A DNA stretch of 64,000 nucleotides from Polyangiaceae bacterium. GTDB lineage: Bacteria > Myxococcota_A > Polyangia > Polyangiales > Polyangiaceae. Made by a program: the position numbers and the translations under genes. Positions 17,460 through 25,462 of the stretch are shown piece after piece; the stretch's first letter is position 1, and each line of letters starts with the position of its first letter. The DNA lies in the NCBI GenBank assembly GCA_025353725.1, contig JANXOF010000023.1:186001-250000 (forward strand). Reading direction: 5' to 3'. A model generated the notes under the pieces. It saw only the letters and a program-made list of their open reading frames with translations, did no database searches and was not told the DNA's origin.

Positions 17460-17630
17460 TCAAAACGTCCAGGTGACTCGAACGGCGTTGACCGCCATCG
17501 CAACCAGGCACGCCGTAGAGAGAATAAAGAGAACGAAACGGACGGGTACTCGGTTGACACTCGCCTGCCAAAGGCTGTGCAAGATTCGTAGCGTCACGTA
17601 GCCCCAGGCAAAGAAACCCGACCCATAGCT
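17460..17630 (-). pseudogene. C-terminal remnant of a MAPEG-family membrane protein
   Basis: The minus strand encodes FAWGYVTLRILHSLWQ, then a segment NRVPVRFVLFILS and a final helix before the stop at 17460. The motif LRxxHSLxQxxxNRVPxRFxLF is typical of the last two helices of bacterial MAPEG proteins (about 130 residues). The N-terminal half is absent: the upstream frame is unrelated. It is a truncated gene in the gap between the sigma factor and the ArsB-like permease. Confidence 0.6.
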
Positions 17631-17806
17631 ATTCGGCAGGCAGCGGCTGGTGTGTGCAACGTGGAATGTGGGCTCAGGAGATCCAGCTTGCTCACGGGTT
17701 CTCCGACCGTAAGCCACGCGTGTTACCCTCTCTACTCGTCTCGAAGGCAAACCGAACGGGCAAGCCTGTCACCTTGAGCGGCCTGATCATTGCGAGGCTT
17801 TCCGTC

Positions 17807-19078
17807 GTGCAAGAACTCGTCATCGCATACTCGACGCTAGCCATGACTGTGGGGCTCGCCGTCTCGAGGCCACGCGTGGGCGCAAACGGCTTTCGCGTCA
17901 CGCCTGGGATTGCGGCGATCATCGGCGTCGTTGCGTTACTCGTGGCCGGCTTACTCAAGGTCCAAGATCTGGCGACGTCGGCGACCATCCAGTGGCGTCC
18001 GCTTCTCGCGCTTACCTGCATCATGGTGATGACGGGCGCCGTGAAAGAGGTCGGGGCGTTCGAGCGTGTGGCTTTATGGATGGAAGCGAAGGCGCGCACC
18101 ACGCCCGCCACGACCGCCTTCACGATGGTCTTCGTCGCGAGCGCGGTCACGCCGTCACTGCTCAACAACGACGCCGCGATTCTTCTCCTCACCCCGGTGG
18201 TTATTGGTCTGTCACGACGCCTGTATCCCAACAACGCGCGCATCCTCGAGGCGTTCGTCTTCGCGGTGTTCCTGGCGCCCGGTGTCGCGCCGTTCATCAT
18301 CTCCAACCCGATGAACATGATCGTCGCTGAGTTCGCGGGTGTCGGCTTCAACGCATACGCGGCGATCATGGCGCCCATCTCCGTTGCCGGCGCACTCGTG
18401 ACCTACGCGATCCTTCGGATTCACTATCGAAACGTCCTGACGAACGCCGTCTCGGATCAGCGGCCGGTCGAGATGCCGAAGGCGCACCGCGCGGAGCGAC
18501 CGGCGTTGGTACTCCTTTTGATCGTCTTCTGCTCGTATCCAGCGATGGCCGCGTTCGGTGGCCCCATTTGGCTGGTGGCTGTGTTCGGCGCGCTCGCGTG
18601 CATGGCGATGGTGCGCCAATACCGAGTCGCCACCGCGAGGAAGATAGCAAGCCACGTCTCTCTCGACATTCTGGCCTTCCTCTGGGGCGTATTCCTCGTC
18701 GTAGTCGGGCTCCGCAACGTCGGCGTTGTCGACCGACTCTCCGCACTCTACCAGGCGCAGCCGCCAGGCCCTCAACAGCTCGCAGTCATCGGCGGCGTGG
18801 CCGCCCTCGGATCAGCGATCGTCGACAATCACCCGATGTCGATCCTCAACATGTTGGCGCTCGGCCCGGCATCGTCCCACAAGCCTCTCCTCGCTGCGCT
18901 GGTCGGTGGGGACATCGGCCCGCGCTTGCTCCCCATCGGCTCTCTTGCCGGACTCTTGTGGGTGGACCTCCTGCGTCGCGCCGGCATCGAGGTGAGCGTC
19001 GGGAAGTTCGTGCGCCTCGGCACGCTCGTGCTGATACCGACCCTCGCCGTGTCACTCGCGCTCCTTTATCTGCTTTAG
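17807..19078 (+). CDS. ArsB/NhaD-like membrane transporter
   Basis: A permease of about 424 residues with 11-12 hydrophobic helices, related to the ArsB arsenite pump. Family segments include SLLNNDAAILLLTPVVI, FIISNPMNMIVAEFAG, the second half-repeat AIVDNHPMSILNMLAL and the end motif GGDIGPRLLPIGSLAGLLW. Transport of arsenite/antimonite is the family role, but no arsR, arsC or arsA is nearby, so the substrate is uncertain. GTG 17807 with GAGG 9 nt upstream is preferred; the frame is open further upstream but those residues are not membrane-like. Confidence 0.85.
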   Translation: MQELVIAYSTLAMTVGLAVSRPRVGANGFRVTPGIAAIIGVVALLVAGLLKVQDLATSATIQWRPLLALTCIMVMTGAVKEVGAFERVALWMEAKARTTPATTAFTMVFVASAVTPSLLNNDAAILLLTPVVIGLSRRLYPNNARILEAFVFAVFLAPGVAPFIISNPMNMIVAEFAGVGFNAYAAIMAPISVAGALVTYAILRIHYRNVLTNAVSDQRPVEMPKAHRAERPALVLLLIVFCSYPAMAAFGGPIWLVAVFGALACMAMVRQYRVATARKIASHVSLDILAFLWGVFLVVVGLRNVGVVDRLSALYQAQPPGPQQLAVIGGVAALGSAIVDNHPMSILNMLALGPASSHKPLLAALVGGDIGPRLLPIGSLAGLLWVDLLRRAGIEVSVGKFVRLGTLVLIPTLAVSLALLYLL

Positions 19079-19140
19079 TAACCCGACGACGCGAGGCCGC
19101 TCGAATTGACGCGCGGACTTCACGACGTATCCTCGTCGCG

Positions 19141-19806
19141 ATGACGAAGCGGTTCGCATGGCTGCTTTTGCTCTGCGGATGTACGCGTCACCCCGTCGAG
19201 GTCGAGAGGCCATCCGAAGGACGAGACCTTTCCGCGCAGGAAACCGCGACCCTCCAAGACGTCGCCGACACTGCTTTTCGCGACGTGCATCTCGCAGGGC
19301 TTCCGCCGCGCGTTACGCTCATCGTGAAGTGGGGCACGAACGTGATCCCTGAGACCGGAGAGACCGGCGCCACAGGCTATCCCGGCAACGTCGGGCTTAC
19401 CCTCGACCCCGAGCGCGACGTGCTTACCACGATCCGGTCCTGGGTGCGACCGTGCATCATTCACGAGCTCCACCACCTTGCACGGAAGAGTCGGTTTATG
19501 CCGCACACCTTTCGCGACCGGCTTATCAGCGAGGGCCTCGCCACCGCATTCGAGCGAGACGTAGCCGGCATCGACCCTCCGTGGGGACGCCCGCCACCGG
19601 AGCCATGGGTAGCCGAAGTGCTCGCTCTACCGCCTGACGCTGACCAGACGAGCTGGTTCATCAAACACCCGGACGGCAGGCGCAACGTCGCGATGCGCGT
19701 GGGGACGCTCCTCGTGGACCGCGCGAGCCGCGCCTCCGGCAAGTCGCCGGCCGACCTGGTCCTCGTTCCGTCCGGCGAGGTGCTCGTGCTTGCCGGCGCC
19801 CCGTAG
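19141..19806 (+). CDS. Zn-protease-like lipoprotein (DUF2268-type)
   Basis: A 221-residue lipoprotein (lipobox LLCGC). The zinc site is HELHH (His108, Glu109, His112) and a third ligand is likely Glu131 in SEGLATAFE. This HExxH...EGLA arrangement is that of predicted DUF2268 zinc-dependent proteases. The mature region also contains a strand-rich segment before the site (VTLIVKWGTNV). An envelope peptidase role is inferred. ATG 19141 starts a short signal peptide directly. Confidence 0.75.
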   Translation: MTKRFAWLLLLCGCTRHPVEVERPSEGRDLSAQETATLQDVADTAFRDVHLAGLPPRVTLIVKWGTNVIPETGETGATGYPGNVGLTLDPERDVLTTIRSWVRPCIIHELHHLARKSRFMPHTFRDRLISEGLATAFERDVAGIDPPWGRPPPEPWVAEVLALPPDADQTSWFIKHPDGRRNVAMRVGTLLVDRASRASGKSPADLVLVPSGEVLVLAGAP

Positions 19807-20031
19807 CGGATCAAACGCGGCTAGTGTCACGGAATTTGTCGCTCGTGGGCGCGTCGCTCGTCCGCGAAGGCGATTGGAGCGTGAGTCAGAATGTGCAGTA
19901 TACATGCCGCACGGCGCTCAGCCCCAACTACGACGAGATTGCATCATTGAGCGTTATGTCACCTCCCTACCCGCAACTACCCCGCTTGGACGACCTATCC
20001 GCGTTCCGTCTGCAGTTCGATCGGTCGCTCC

Positions 20032-20304
20032 TCAGCACACGACGATGAAACTCAGGTGACGCGTGGTGGTGGTGACCACACCGCGGGAATCCGTGGCTTG
20101 CAGCGTGATGGTGTGACTAACGCCGCTGCAGTCGTTCGCGTCGGTGGTGATGCGCGCGTTGAGGGTGTTGCCCGTGCCGAGAAAGCCGTCGCGATCGGAG
20201 TACCAGCGAAGGTTCGTGCCCGTGATCTCGCCGCCGTCGGGGGAGGTAGCATAGCCGCGCAGCGTGTGTTCTGGTTTCCAATTCAAGGGGAAGTCCCGTC
20301 GCAG
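20032..20304 (-). pseudogene. C-terminal fragment of an Ig-like/PKD-type surface protein
   Basis: The frame reads NWKPEHTLRGYATSPDGGEI, then WYSDRDGFLGTG, TLQATDSRGVVTTTT and a stop. This is the pattern of a single Ig-like domain (DG-xxL-xW-SDRDGxLGTG ... HTITLxATD) at the end of a larger exported protein. The frame is blocked upstream by TAA and no start or signal peptide is present. It is a relic of a surface or adhesion protein rather than a gene. Confidence 0.5.
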
Positions 20305-20420
20305 TTACGCGACAAGCATCGCCTCCGTCGGGAGGCGACGACGACCCGCTGAGCACGGACAGTGCCAACAGCATTTCCGCGTATTTCACCGCTTTTGCGC
20401 GAGGAAGTTTGGGTCTTGGA

Positions 20421-20439
20421 GTCGGCAACCTTTGCCGAC
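20421..20439. other. Perfect 8-bp inverted repeat
   Basis: GTCGGCAA and TTGCCGAC are perfect arms separated by CCT. The word TTGCCGAC recurs at 20485-20492. It lies about 280 bp upstream of the cytochrome operon that starts at 20718 and could be a regulator site or a transcript-end hairpin; no U-tract follows. Confidence 0.4.
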
Positions 20440-20717
20440 AGAGCCCGCCCGTAAGTTGGCCTCGGCGAATCTTGCCGGCCAACCTTGCCGACAACGCCCT
20501 TGGCAGTTCGTGACCCTGTCCGCGGCTTCCTCGCGCGCGTGCCGCGGCCTTTTGCGCGCCCCTCCTCCGTGGTCGGGACGGAGCCAGCGGGGGCCGATCC
20601 GCCACCGTTTGGGGGGCCGTTCCTAGGTGGTTTTTCATGGACCGGATGAAATTCGCGACGATTTGCAGGTCTCCAAGCCGCGCACGGCTGGCATGTGAAC
20701 TGCTTCAATGCCCTAAA

Positions 20718-21692
20718 ATGAGGCGATCGCTGCGAACCCTGCTTCGAGCCGCGCCACTTGGCGTCGCTCTGCTTACGGCTGCTCTCGCGTCCCAGAGGCA
20801 CGCCGTTGCCGACCCCGCGACGGCCGACACCGCGGAACGGAACGAGCGATGCGCCACCCGTCTCGCCACCGCGATGGTGGGAGAGAGTGCGACGCCAGAA
20901 GCCCTTGCCTCACTTCAACCGCAAGACTCGTTTGATACGTTGGTCAAAGACCCTCGATTCGTGGACCGCTTCTCGCGATTCATCAATTCGCAGTTCAACC
21001 GCACGCCCGGACTGACGCCCGCCGAAGATGCCCCGTACTACATGAGTAAGTACGTGCTCATGAACAACAAACCTTGGAGCGAGATGTTCCTTGGCAAGTA
21101 CGCGGTCGTCCCGACGGACGCCAACGATCCGAACTCGGAAGCCAATGTCATCGATGCGCCGAATGGGCTCGGATACTTTCGAAGCCGCGCGTGGGAAATT
21201 CGCTACGGCGGCAACGAAGGGGCGGGAGTACGCCTCGTGACCGCATACCGGATCATGCAAAACATGGTCGGCGTCCAGCTCGTTGCGTCGACCAACGAGC
21301 CCAATGCCGACGTTTCGGTGGTTGGCCGCAAAGCGTCCCAGTGTGCCACGTGTCACTTCACGCCGTGGTACGCGCTCGACAGCGTCGCGAGTGTGCTCGG
21401 CACGCGTGTGGGCAAGGGGGCCGACACAAAGTTCGACCCGCCCGCGGGAGGCCCTCAAACGATCCTCGGTGGGGTAAGCGTCTCGAACATGGACGGGCTA
21501 GTCGCCGCGCTCGCCAATGATGAATCCTTCAACGTCAACGCGTGTCGACTCACGTTCCGTTACCTCTACGGGCGCGACGAGATGAGCTGCGATGGGCCGG
21601 CCTTCGACGCGTGCGTCGAGAACTTCAAGAAGGACAAACAGATCACCACGGCGCTCGCCACCGTGGCGAAAGATGCGAGGTACTGCGAATGA
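20718..21692 (+). CDS. Exported c-type haem protein
   Basis: About 324 residues with a signal peptide (basic start, hydrophobic core, AVA-D cleavage). The mature protein has one canonical haem motif CATCH at about residues 209-213, followed by a region with conserved Cys and LTFRYLYGRDE. The N-terminal half (PEALASLQPQDSF, RFVDRFSRFINSQFN) resembles parts of planctomycete/myxobacterial DUF1588/DUF1592-type cytochromes, but the assignment is loose. The ATG at 20718 starts the signal peptide. Its stop overlaps the next gene (ATGA), and the DUF1501-like gene follows, so the three form an operon. Confidence 0.75.
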   Translation: MRRSLRTLLRAAPLGVALLTAALASQRHAVADPATADTAERNERCATRLATAMVGESATPEALASLQPQDSFDTLVKDPRFVDRFSRFINSQFNRTPGLTPAEDAPYYMSKYVLMNNKPWSEMFLGKYAVVPTDANDPNSEANVIDAPNGLGYFRSRAWEIRYGGNEGAGVRLVTAYRIMQNMVGVQLVASTNEPNADVSVVGRKASQCATCHFTPWYALDSVASVLGTRVGKGADTKFDPPAGGPQTILGGVSVSNMDGLVAALANDESFNVNACRLTFRYLYGRDEMSCDGPAFDACVENFKKDKQITTALATVAKDARYCE

Positions 21693-22345
21693 AACACCCG
21701 ACCGTGCTGCGAACTCTCGCTACCAGTGCATGCGTCGCGCTACTCGTCGTCGCGTGTGACGGGCTCGACGACTCGGCGGAAGCCCGACGTAACGCCGCCC
21801 CCGACGGTGCCGATGGTGGTCCGTCGGTCGACCCGACGCAGCCTGGCTCGTGCAAGGTGGGCACGGCTCACCTGGGCTTCGGGGGCACCGACTTCGTGGG
21901 CAAGCGACAGCCGGGAGCGCTCGGCGAGGAGCGACGTCGGGTCAAACCGTATTCCGCCCTCACGACCGAGTTCCAGCGAGCGCTCGGACAGGTGCCCGCG
22001 GGGATGGCCGGAAGCGTCGCAGCCTTCGGCATCGTGCCGGCCCGCTGGTACGCCGAGCCGGGCGCGGGTGCCGTCAGCGTCTACACGACGTACGGGCTCG
22101 CCTTCTCAGGGTGTTACGACACGATGACAGATGCGAGCTACGCCCAGGCCCCGACGGCGGCTACGGCGGCAGCCGAGTGCGCCCGAATGCAGCGCAAGTT
22201 TTGGCAGCGCACGCCGACGCCTGACGAGACAACGGAGTGCGTCGACCTTGCAGTCACCGACTTTGGCGCGGAGCCCGTCGCGCGCCGACGCTGGGCCCAC
22301 GCCTGCGCCTCCCTCCTCACGGCGGCTCGCTTTACCAGTTACTGA
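21689..22345 (+). CDS. Lipoprotein of the cytochrome operon
   Basis: A 218-residue lipoprotein (lipobox VVAC) with an Asp/Gly/Pro linker. The mature domain contains FGIVPARWYAEPGAGAVS and a C-terminal Cys-containing helical part (CARMQRKFWQRTPTPDE). That part resembles the segment that precedes catalytic or haem regions in related operons, but no enzymatic motif is visible. It is translationally coupled to the upstream haem protein by ATGA and lies 13 nt before the Tat-exported protein. The function is unknown. Confidence 0.7.
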   Translation: MKHPTVLRTLATSACVALLVVACDGLDDSAEARRNAAPDGADGGPSVDPTQPGSCKVGTAHLGFGGTDFVGKRQPGALGEERRRVKPYSALTTEFQRALGQVPAGMAGSVAAFGIVPARWYAEPGAGAVSVYTTYGLAFSGCYDTMTDASYAQAPTAATAAAECARMQRKFWQRTPTPDETTECVDLAVTDFGAEPVARRRWAHACASLLTAARFTSY

Positions 22346-22358
22346 AGGAATGCGGACT

Positions 22359-23594
22359 ATGAACCATCTTTCTCGCCGCGGTTTCATAAAGACTCTGGGC
22401 GTCTCTGCGGGGGCCTTGATCGGAACGCGTCTCGGCGGCCAGAACTTGCTGGGGCTCGCCCGCGCCGCTGCGCCTGAATCGACATGCCTTGTCGTCGTTT
22501 ACCTCAATGGCGGTTTCAATGCGATTTTCTCGGGCGCAGATGCCCTGACGAATACGGCCTACGGAGTCACGGCGAACAATGCCACGGCGCTCGGCGGCGT
22601 GGTGCTCGATAACACCCTCGTCAATGCGATCCCCATGAGTCTCCGCAACCGGGTAGCCTCGGTAGGGATCAATCATGGAATCTCGGGTCACGAAGAAGCC
22701 CAATCGAAGCTCTTCATGGCGGACAACGTCAGTGGCCCCTTGATGCTCGCAAATGCGATCGGTGGAACGGGGGCTATCAAAGCGGCCGTCGTCGGAGACC
22801 AGATGCTGCCCAACAAGCAGATGCCCGCGCCGGTCAATAACGTCTCGCTCCAGCCGATTACTGACATGAAAGCAACCATCGAGGCGATCGCGGGGGCGAC
22901 GCCTTCGCCGAACACGGTCGATCGCGACGGCGCGGCAAAGGGCCTCGTTCGCGCGCAGGCCATGTCGAAGCAAACGATGGCCAAAAACCTCAGGTCGCTT
23001 GCGACCCTCGATCAAGGCTACGCCTCGGCCGTGGCAACGCTTCAAAAGCCCGTTCAGCCCTTCAGTGTTGCCGAGTTCAATGCAGCATACAATCTGAAGG
23101 GCGCTGCGATAGACAACTTCCCAGCCAAGTTGGCCGCGGCGGAACTCATGGTCCGATCGGGGGCCAACTTCGTTATCGCCCAGGACGAGGGCTGGGACCA
23201 ACACGACGATATAACCGGCACCACGGTTCGTAATATGATGTCGAGTCGCATCGCGCCTTCACTCAACACGTTTCTTTCGCGCGTGGTTGAAGGGGGAAGT
23301 GCCGACCGCAACGTGATCGTCGCAGTCTTCGGAGATTTTCACCGGAGCATCGTCGGTACGCGCAAACAGGACGGGACGGGCACCATCGTTCCCGACGCAG
23401 GTCACCAGGCGAACCTTGCTGCGGTCGTCATCGGCAAGACGCTGAAGAACGCGACTACGGGCAAGACCGACGCGAAAATAGGATTCCCCGCAGGCACGCC
23501 AGGAATTGCTGGGTTCTGGCAATTGCTCGCCGCCGCGGCGCGCGTAGACACGAACCCGTTTGGTCCCAATCCGCATCCGACGCTTCTCGCCTGA
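22359..23594 (+). CDS. Tat-exported DUF1501-like protein
   Basis: About 411 residues. The N terminus is a Tat signal (SRRGFIKTLG followed by a hydrophobic stretch). The mature part shows DUF1501/sulfatase-like signatures: VVYLNGGFNA near the start, ISGHEEAQ, DEGWDQHDD in the middle and FGDFHRSIVG with GHQANLAAVVIG near the end. These match the D/H-rich metal site of alkaline-phosphatase-fold proteins. Such proteins often sit beside cytochrome or lipoprotein partners, as here. ATG 22359 is chosen because GAAGGA is 9 nt upstream; ATG 22350 is an in-frame alternative. Confidence 0.8.
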   Translation: MNHLSRRGFIKTLGVSAGALIGTRLGGQNLLGLARAAAPESTCLVVVYLNGGFNAIFSGADALTNTAYGVTANNATALGGVVLDNTLVNAIPMSLRNRVASVGINHGISGHEEAQSKLFMADNVSGPLMLANAIGGTGAIKAAVVGDQMLPNKQMPAPVNNVSLQPITDMKATIEAIAGATPSPNTVDRDGAAKGLVRAQAMSKQTMAKNLRSLATLDQGYASAVATLQKPVQPFSVAEFNAAYNLKGAAIDNFPAKLAAAELMVRSGANFVIAQDEGWDQHDDITGTTVRNMMSSRIAPSLNTFLSRVVEGGSADRNVIVAVFGDFHRSIVGTRKQDGTGTIVPDAGHQANLAAVVIGKTLKNATTGKTDAKIGFPAGTPGIAGFWQLLAAAARVDTNPFGPNPHPTLLA

Positions 23595-23610
23595 GCGAAG
23601 TTTAGCGGCG

Positions 23611-23702
23611 CGGGCTCACACGATTGTGCGGAATCTTTGCATCGACCAGATCCGCAAAAGCTCATAACCGACGGCCCCCGTAGAGCGAAGGGTGCCAGAG
23701 CG
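23611..23702 (+). pseudogene. Internally deleted relic of the ECF sigma-factor gene
   Basis: The first part reads AHTIVRNLCIDQIRKSS and then a TAA. It is nearly identical in DNA to the region 2 segment at about 17003-17054 of the sigma factor at 16781-17395. The last part (TAG plus GCGAAGGGTGCCAGAGCG) matches the stop codon and 3' flank at 17393-17414. Only about 15 bp separate the two matches, so roughly 340 bp of the gene, including region 4, has been deleted. It is a duplicated and decayed copy. Confidence 0.8.
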
Positions 23703-23749
23703 TGAGACGGCTCCCGAAAGGCTCGGCGTCAGTGCTAGGTTCCCGCGTG

Positions 23750-24589
23750 ATGTCAGGTCTCCCCTTGTCACGTTCATCACTTCCCGCTCGCTCGTCTCGC
23801 TTAGCCTCGGAGTCAAACGCGTTGACACGGTGCACCGCCGGCGAGCTTGAGATCGACGACGAATCCTCGTTTCGTCACGTTGGGCTTTACGGAGATTTGA
23901 AAGCCGTGCTCATCCGTGCAAAGTACCCGTTTCGGGTGCTTCCCGCGTCGCACGAAGGCCGCGCCGACCGCGCGCTGCTCCTCAACCTCACGTTTTGGGG
24001 CGCCGATGCCGGCGGCGACGTCCTCGAAAGCCAGTCGATCCCGGCGGATGTCGTGGCGCACGCGGCATGGCATCACCTGGCCGCGAAGGCGTTACCAGGG
24101 TCGCCTCCGTCCGTTGAGTCGTTGTTCCTTGGGGAGGCGATAGCGAGTGCTTTCGACGTGTATTTGGTGGGTCGACTGCTTGGCCACGCGCCGGCATCGA
24201 CGTTCCTCGAGACGCAAGTTCCCGCGATGGCGGAGACAAGCGAAGCCGCGGGGCTGGACGAAGACGGATTCGAGGCGATGCTCGGGACGATCGCGGCGGA
24301 GCCCGAGCAAGCGTTCGCCGACCTCCGTTCCCTCTTGTTCGACGCTACGTCTGCGCTTTTCGCGTGTGGCGGAGTCGAAGAAGCGGCGGCGGCCTTAGCG
24401 ACGTTCGAAGAGCATCGTTTCGCGACGCTGCTGCATCGTTACGAGCTTTCGAATTGGGTTCTTTACGCACGCGCTTACGGCGACAAGACTCCCGACCCGC
24501 GCGTTCGTGCAACGGATACAGAACTTCGAAACGCGCTCGCCCTCGAGTGGCTGACCCGCGAGTGGGTCGAGCCCGCGCTCAAGCGCTGA
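23750..24589 (+). CDS. Hypothetical protein, degenerate metallopeptidase-like
   Basis: About 279 residues, helical in the second half. The middle contains VAHAAWHHLAAKAL and, about 15 residues later, ESLFLGEAIASAFDVYLVG. The arrangement His-x3-His...Glu-Ala resembles gluzincin-type folds (HExxH...EA), but the catalytic Glu of HExxH is replaced by Ala, so it is probably not an active peptidase. No signal peptide is obvious. The start is uncertain: ATG 23750 was preferred over GTG 23702, which lies inside the sigma-factor relic. Confidence 0.55.
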   Translation: MSGLPLSRSSLPARSSRLASESNALTRCTAGELEIDDESSFRHVGLYGDLKAVLIRAKYPFRVLPASHEGRADRALLLNLTFWGADAGGDVLESQSIPADVVAHAAWHHLAAKALPGSPPSVESLFLGEAIASAFDVYLVGRLLGHAPASTFLETQVPAMAETSEAAGLDEDGFEAMLGTIAAEPEQAFADLRSLLFDATSALFACGGVEEAAAALATFEEHRFATLLHRYELSNWVLYARAYGDKTPDPRVRATDTELRNALALEWLTREWVEPALKR

Positions 24590-24612
24590 GGGATAAACCG
24601 TCGACCTAGGCC

Positions 24613-24717
24613 TCAATCTTTTATACGGTCGTTGACACGTTCGGTCCCTACGGCAAACTCAGGGTGGTAATCGCTCGGTATGGCCATTTTCTCTTCCTCG
24701 AGCCACGATTTGTCGAC
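24613..24717 (-). pseudogene. Duplicated 3' end of the BPL_N-like lipoprotein gene
   Basis: On the minus strand the frame reads DKSWLEEEKMAIPSDYHPEF, then AVGTERVNDRIKD and a stop. This matches the last 34 residues of the lipoprotein at 25463-26485 (DKSWLEEEKMDIPSDYHPEF, then ALGTELINDLMKE), and the DNA is also close to identical over about 100 bp. No other part of the gene is present. The relic overlaps, in antisense, the start of the lipoprotein gene at 24680. Confidence 0.8.
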
Positions 24718-25210
24718 GCGATTTGTCGTTCTTGTCGTCGTTCTTGCGCTGGCAGCTACGGCGTTGGGCGCCTGCAGCTCTGTCGCGCAGCGAGAGTCAG
24801 AGGCTGAGCCGCGCGTTGGCGCACGCGTGCACCTTGAAGCCACCGGAGTAGAGGCCACGGCTGACGACGCTTCATCGGCGGGCGCGTTAACGACATCCTC
24901 GCTCGACGCGAGTTCTGAAACGATGGCGTGCGGCGACGCAGACCCAAAGCTCGCAAACCTTGGAATCCAAGGTCGAGCGTGTTTCGCGCGCGGCCTCCAA
25001 AAACAACCGGCGATGTTTGGGAGGCTGGTGACCCACGTCCACGTCGACGCAAGCGGCCATGTCGTAGCTATTGAAGTAGATCGAGTTGGCTTATCCGAAG
25101 ACGTATCCGCTTGCATCACCGATAAAGTCAAGAAAGCTCAGTTCAGCGCGCCGGGACGCCCGGGTCAATTTGATATCCCATTTACGTTCGTAAAACCGAC
25201 CGTTTTATAA
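24680..25210 (+). CDS. Lipoprotein with a TonB-C/AgmX-like C-terminal domain
   Basis: About 176 residues. The signal peptide ends at the lipobox ALGAC. After an Ala/Ser/Asp linker, the C-terminal 80 residues have GRLVTHVHVDASGHVVAI, a Cys pair and FDIPFTFV. This is the pattern of the energy-transducer-like C-terminal domain common in myxobacterial AgmX/PglI-type proteins. The start is odd: the ATG at 24680 and an alternative TTG at 24710 both lie inside the antisense relic at 24613-24717, so the first 10-12 codons are read from the reverse strand of a duplicated gene end. Confidence 0.65.
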   Translation: MAIFSSSSHDLSTRFVVLVVVLALAATALGACSSVAQRESEAEPRVGARVHLEATGVEATADDASSAGALTTSSLDASSETMACGDADPKLANLGIQGRACFARGLQKQPAMFGRLVTHVHVDASGHVVAIEVDRVGLSEDVSACITDKVKKAQFSAPGRPGQFDIPFTFVKPTVL

Positions 25211-25462
25211 AAAACTTGGATAAAGACCCGATCATCACAATTTGACGACGATGCCCGTCGATGAGTCATGGCGGCATCCGCATCAACAAGTGCATGCTGC
25301 ATGGTAATTTCGCGAGAGAGAGAAGGCGCCGCGCGCCGTCTCGACAACCGCGTGCCCGGACAAGTGTAATTAAAGGCTTCGCACCAATCTGAGCCTTCAC
25401 TTGGGCACTTGAAGAGAGAGAAGCAATTTTTCGAGTTGCCGCCGCGTTCGCTTGGCGTCGCA

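Larger units (their letters stand above)
19807..20717. other. Intergenic region with an Ig-like gene relic and palindromes
   Basis: About 910 bp without an intact gene. It contains the minus-strand Ig-like remnant at 20032-20304 and the perfect inverted repeat at 20421-20439. A second inverted pair (TTGGCC at 20456-20461 and GGCCAA at 20477-20482) and repeated TTGCCGAC/CCTTGCCG words follow. The remaining sequence shows no recognisable coding signal. Confidence 0.6.

Noticed and set aside
17807-19078. Calling an arsenic-resistance operon
   Set aside because: The permease is ArsB-like, but no arsR, arsC, arsA or arsM is next to it.
22332-23204. A 290-residue minus-strand frame over the DUF1501-like gene
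   Set aside because: It is a reverse-strand shadow with no start signal or domain; the plus strand has a Tat signal and family motifs.
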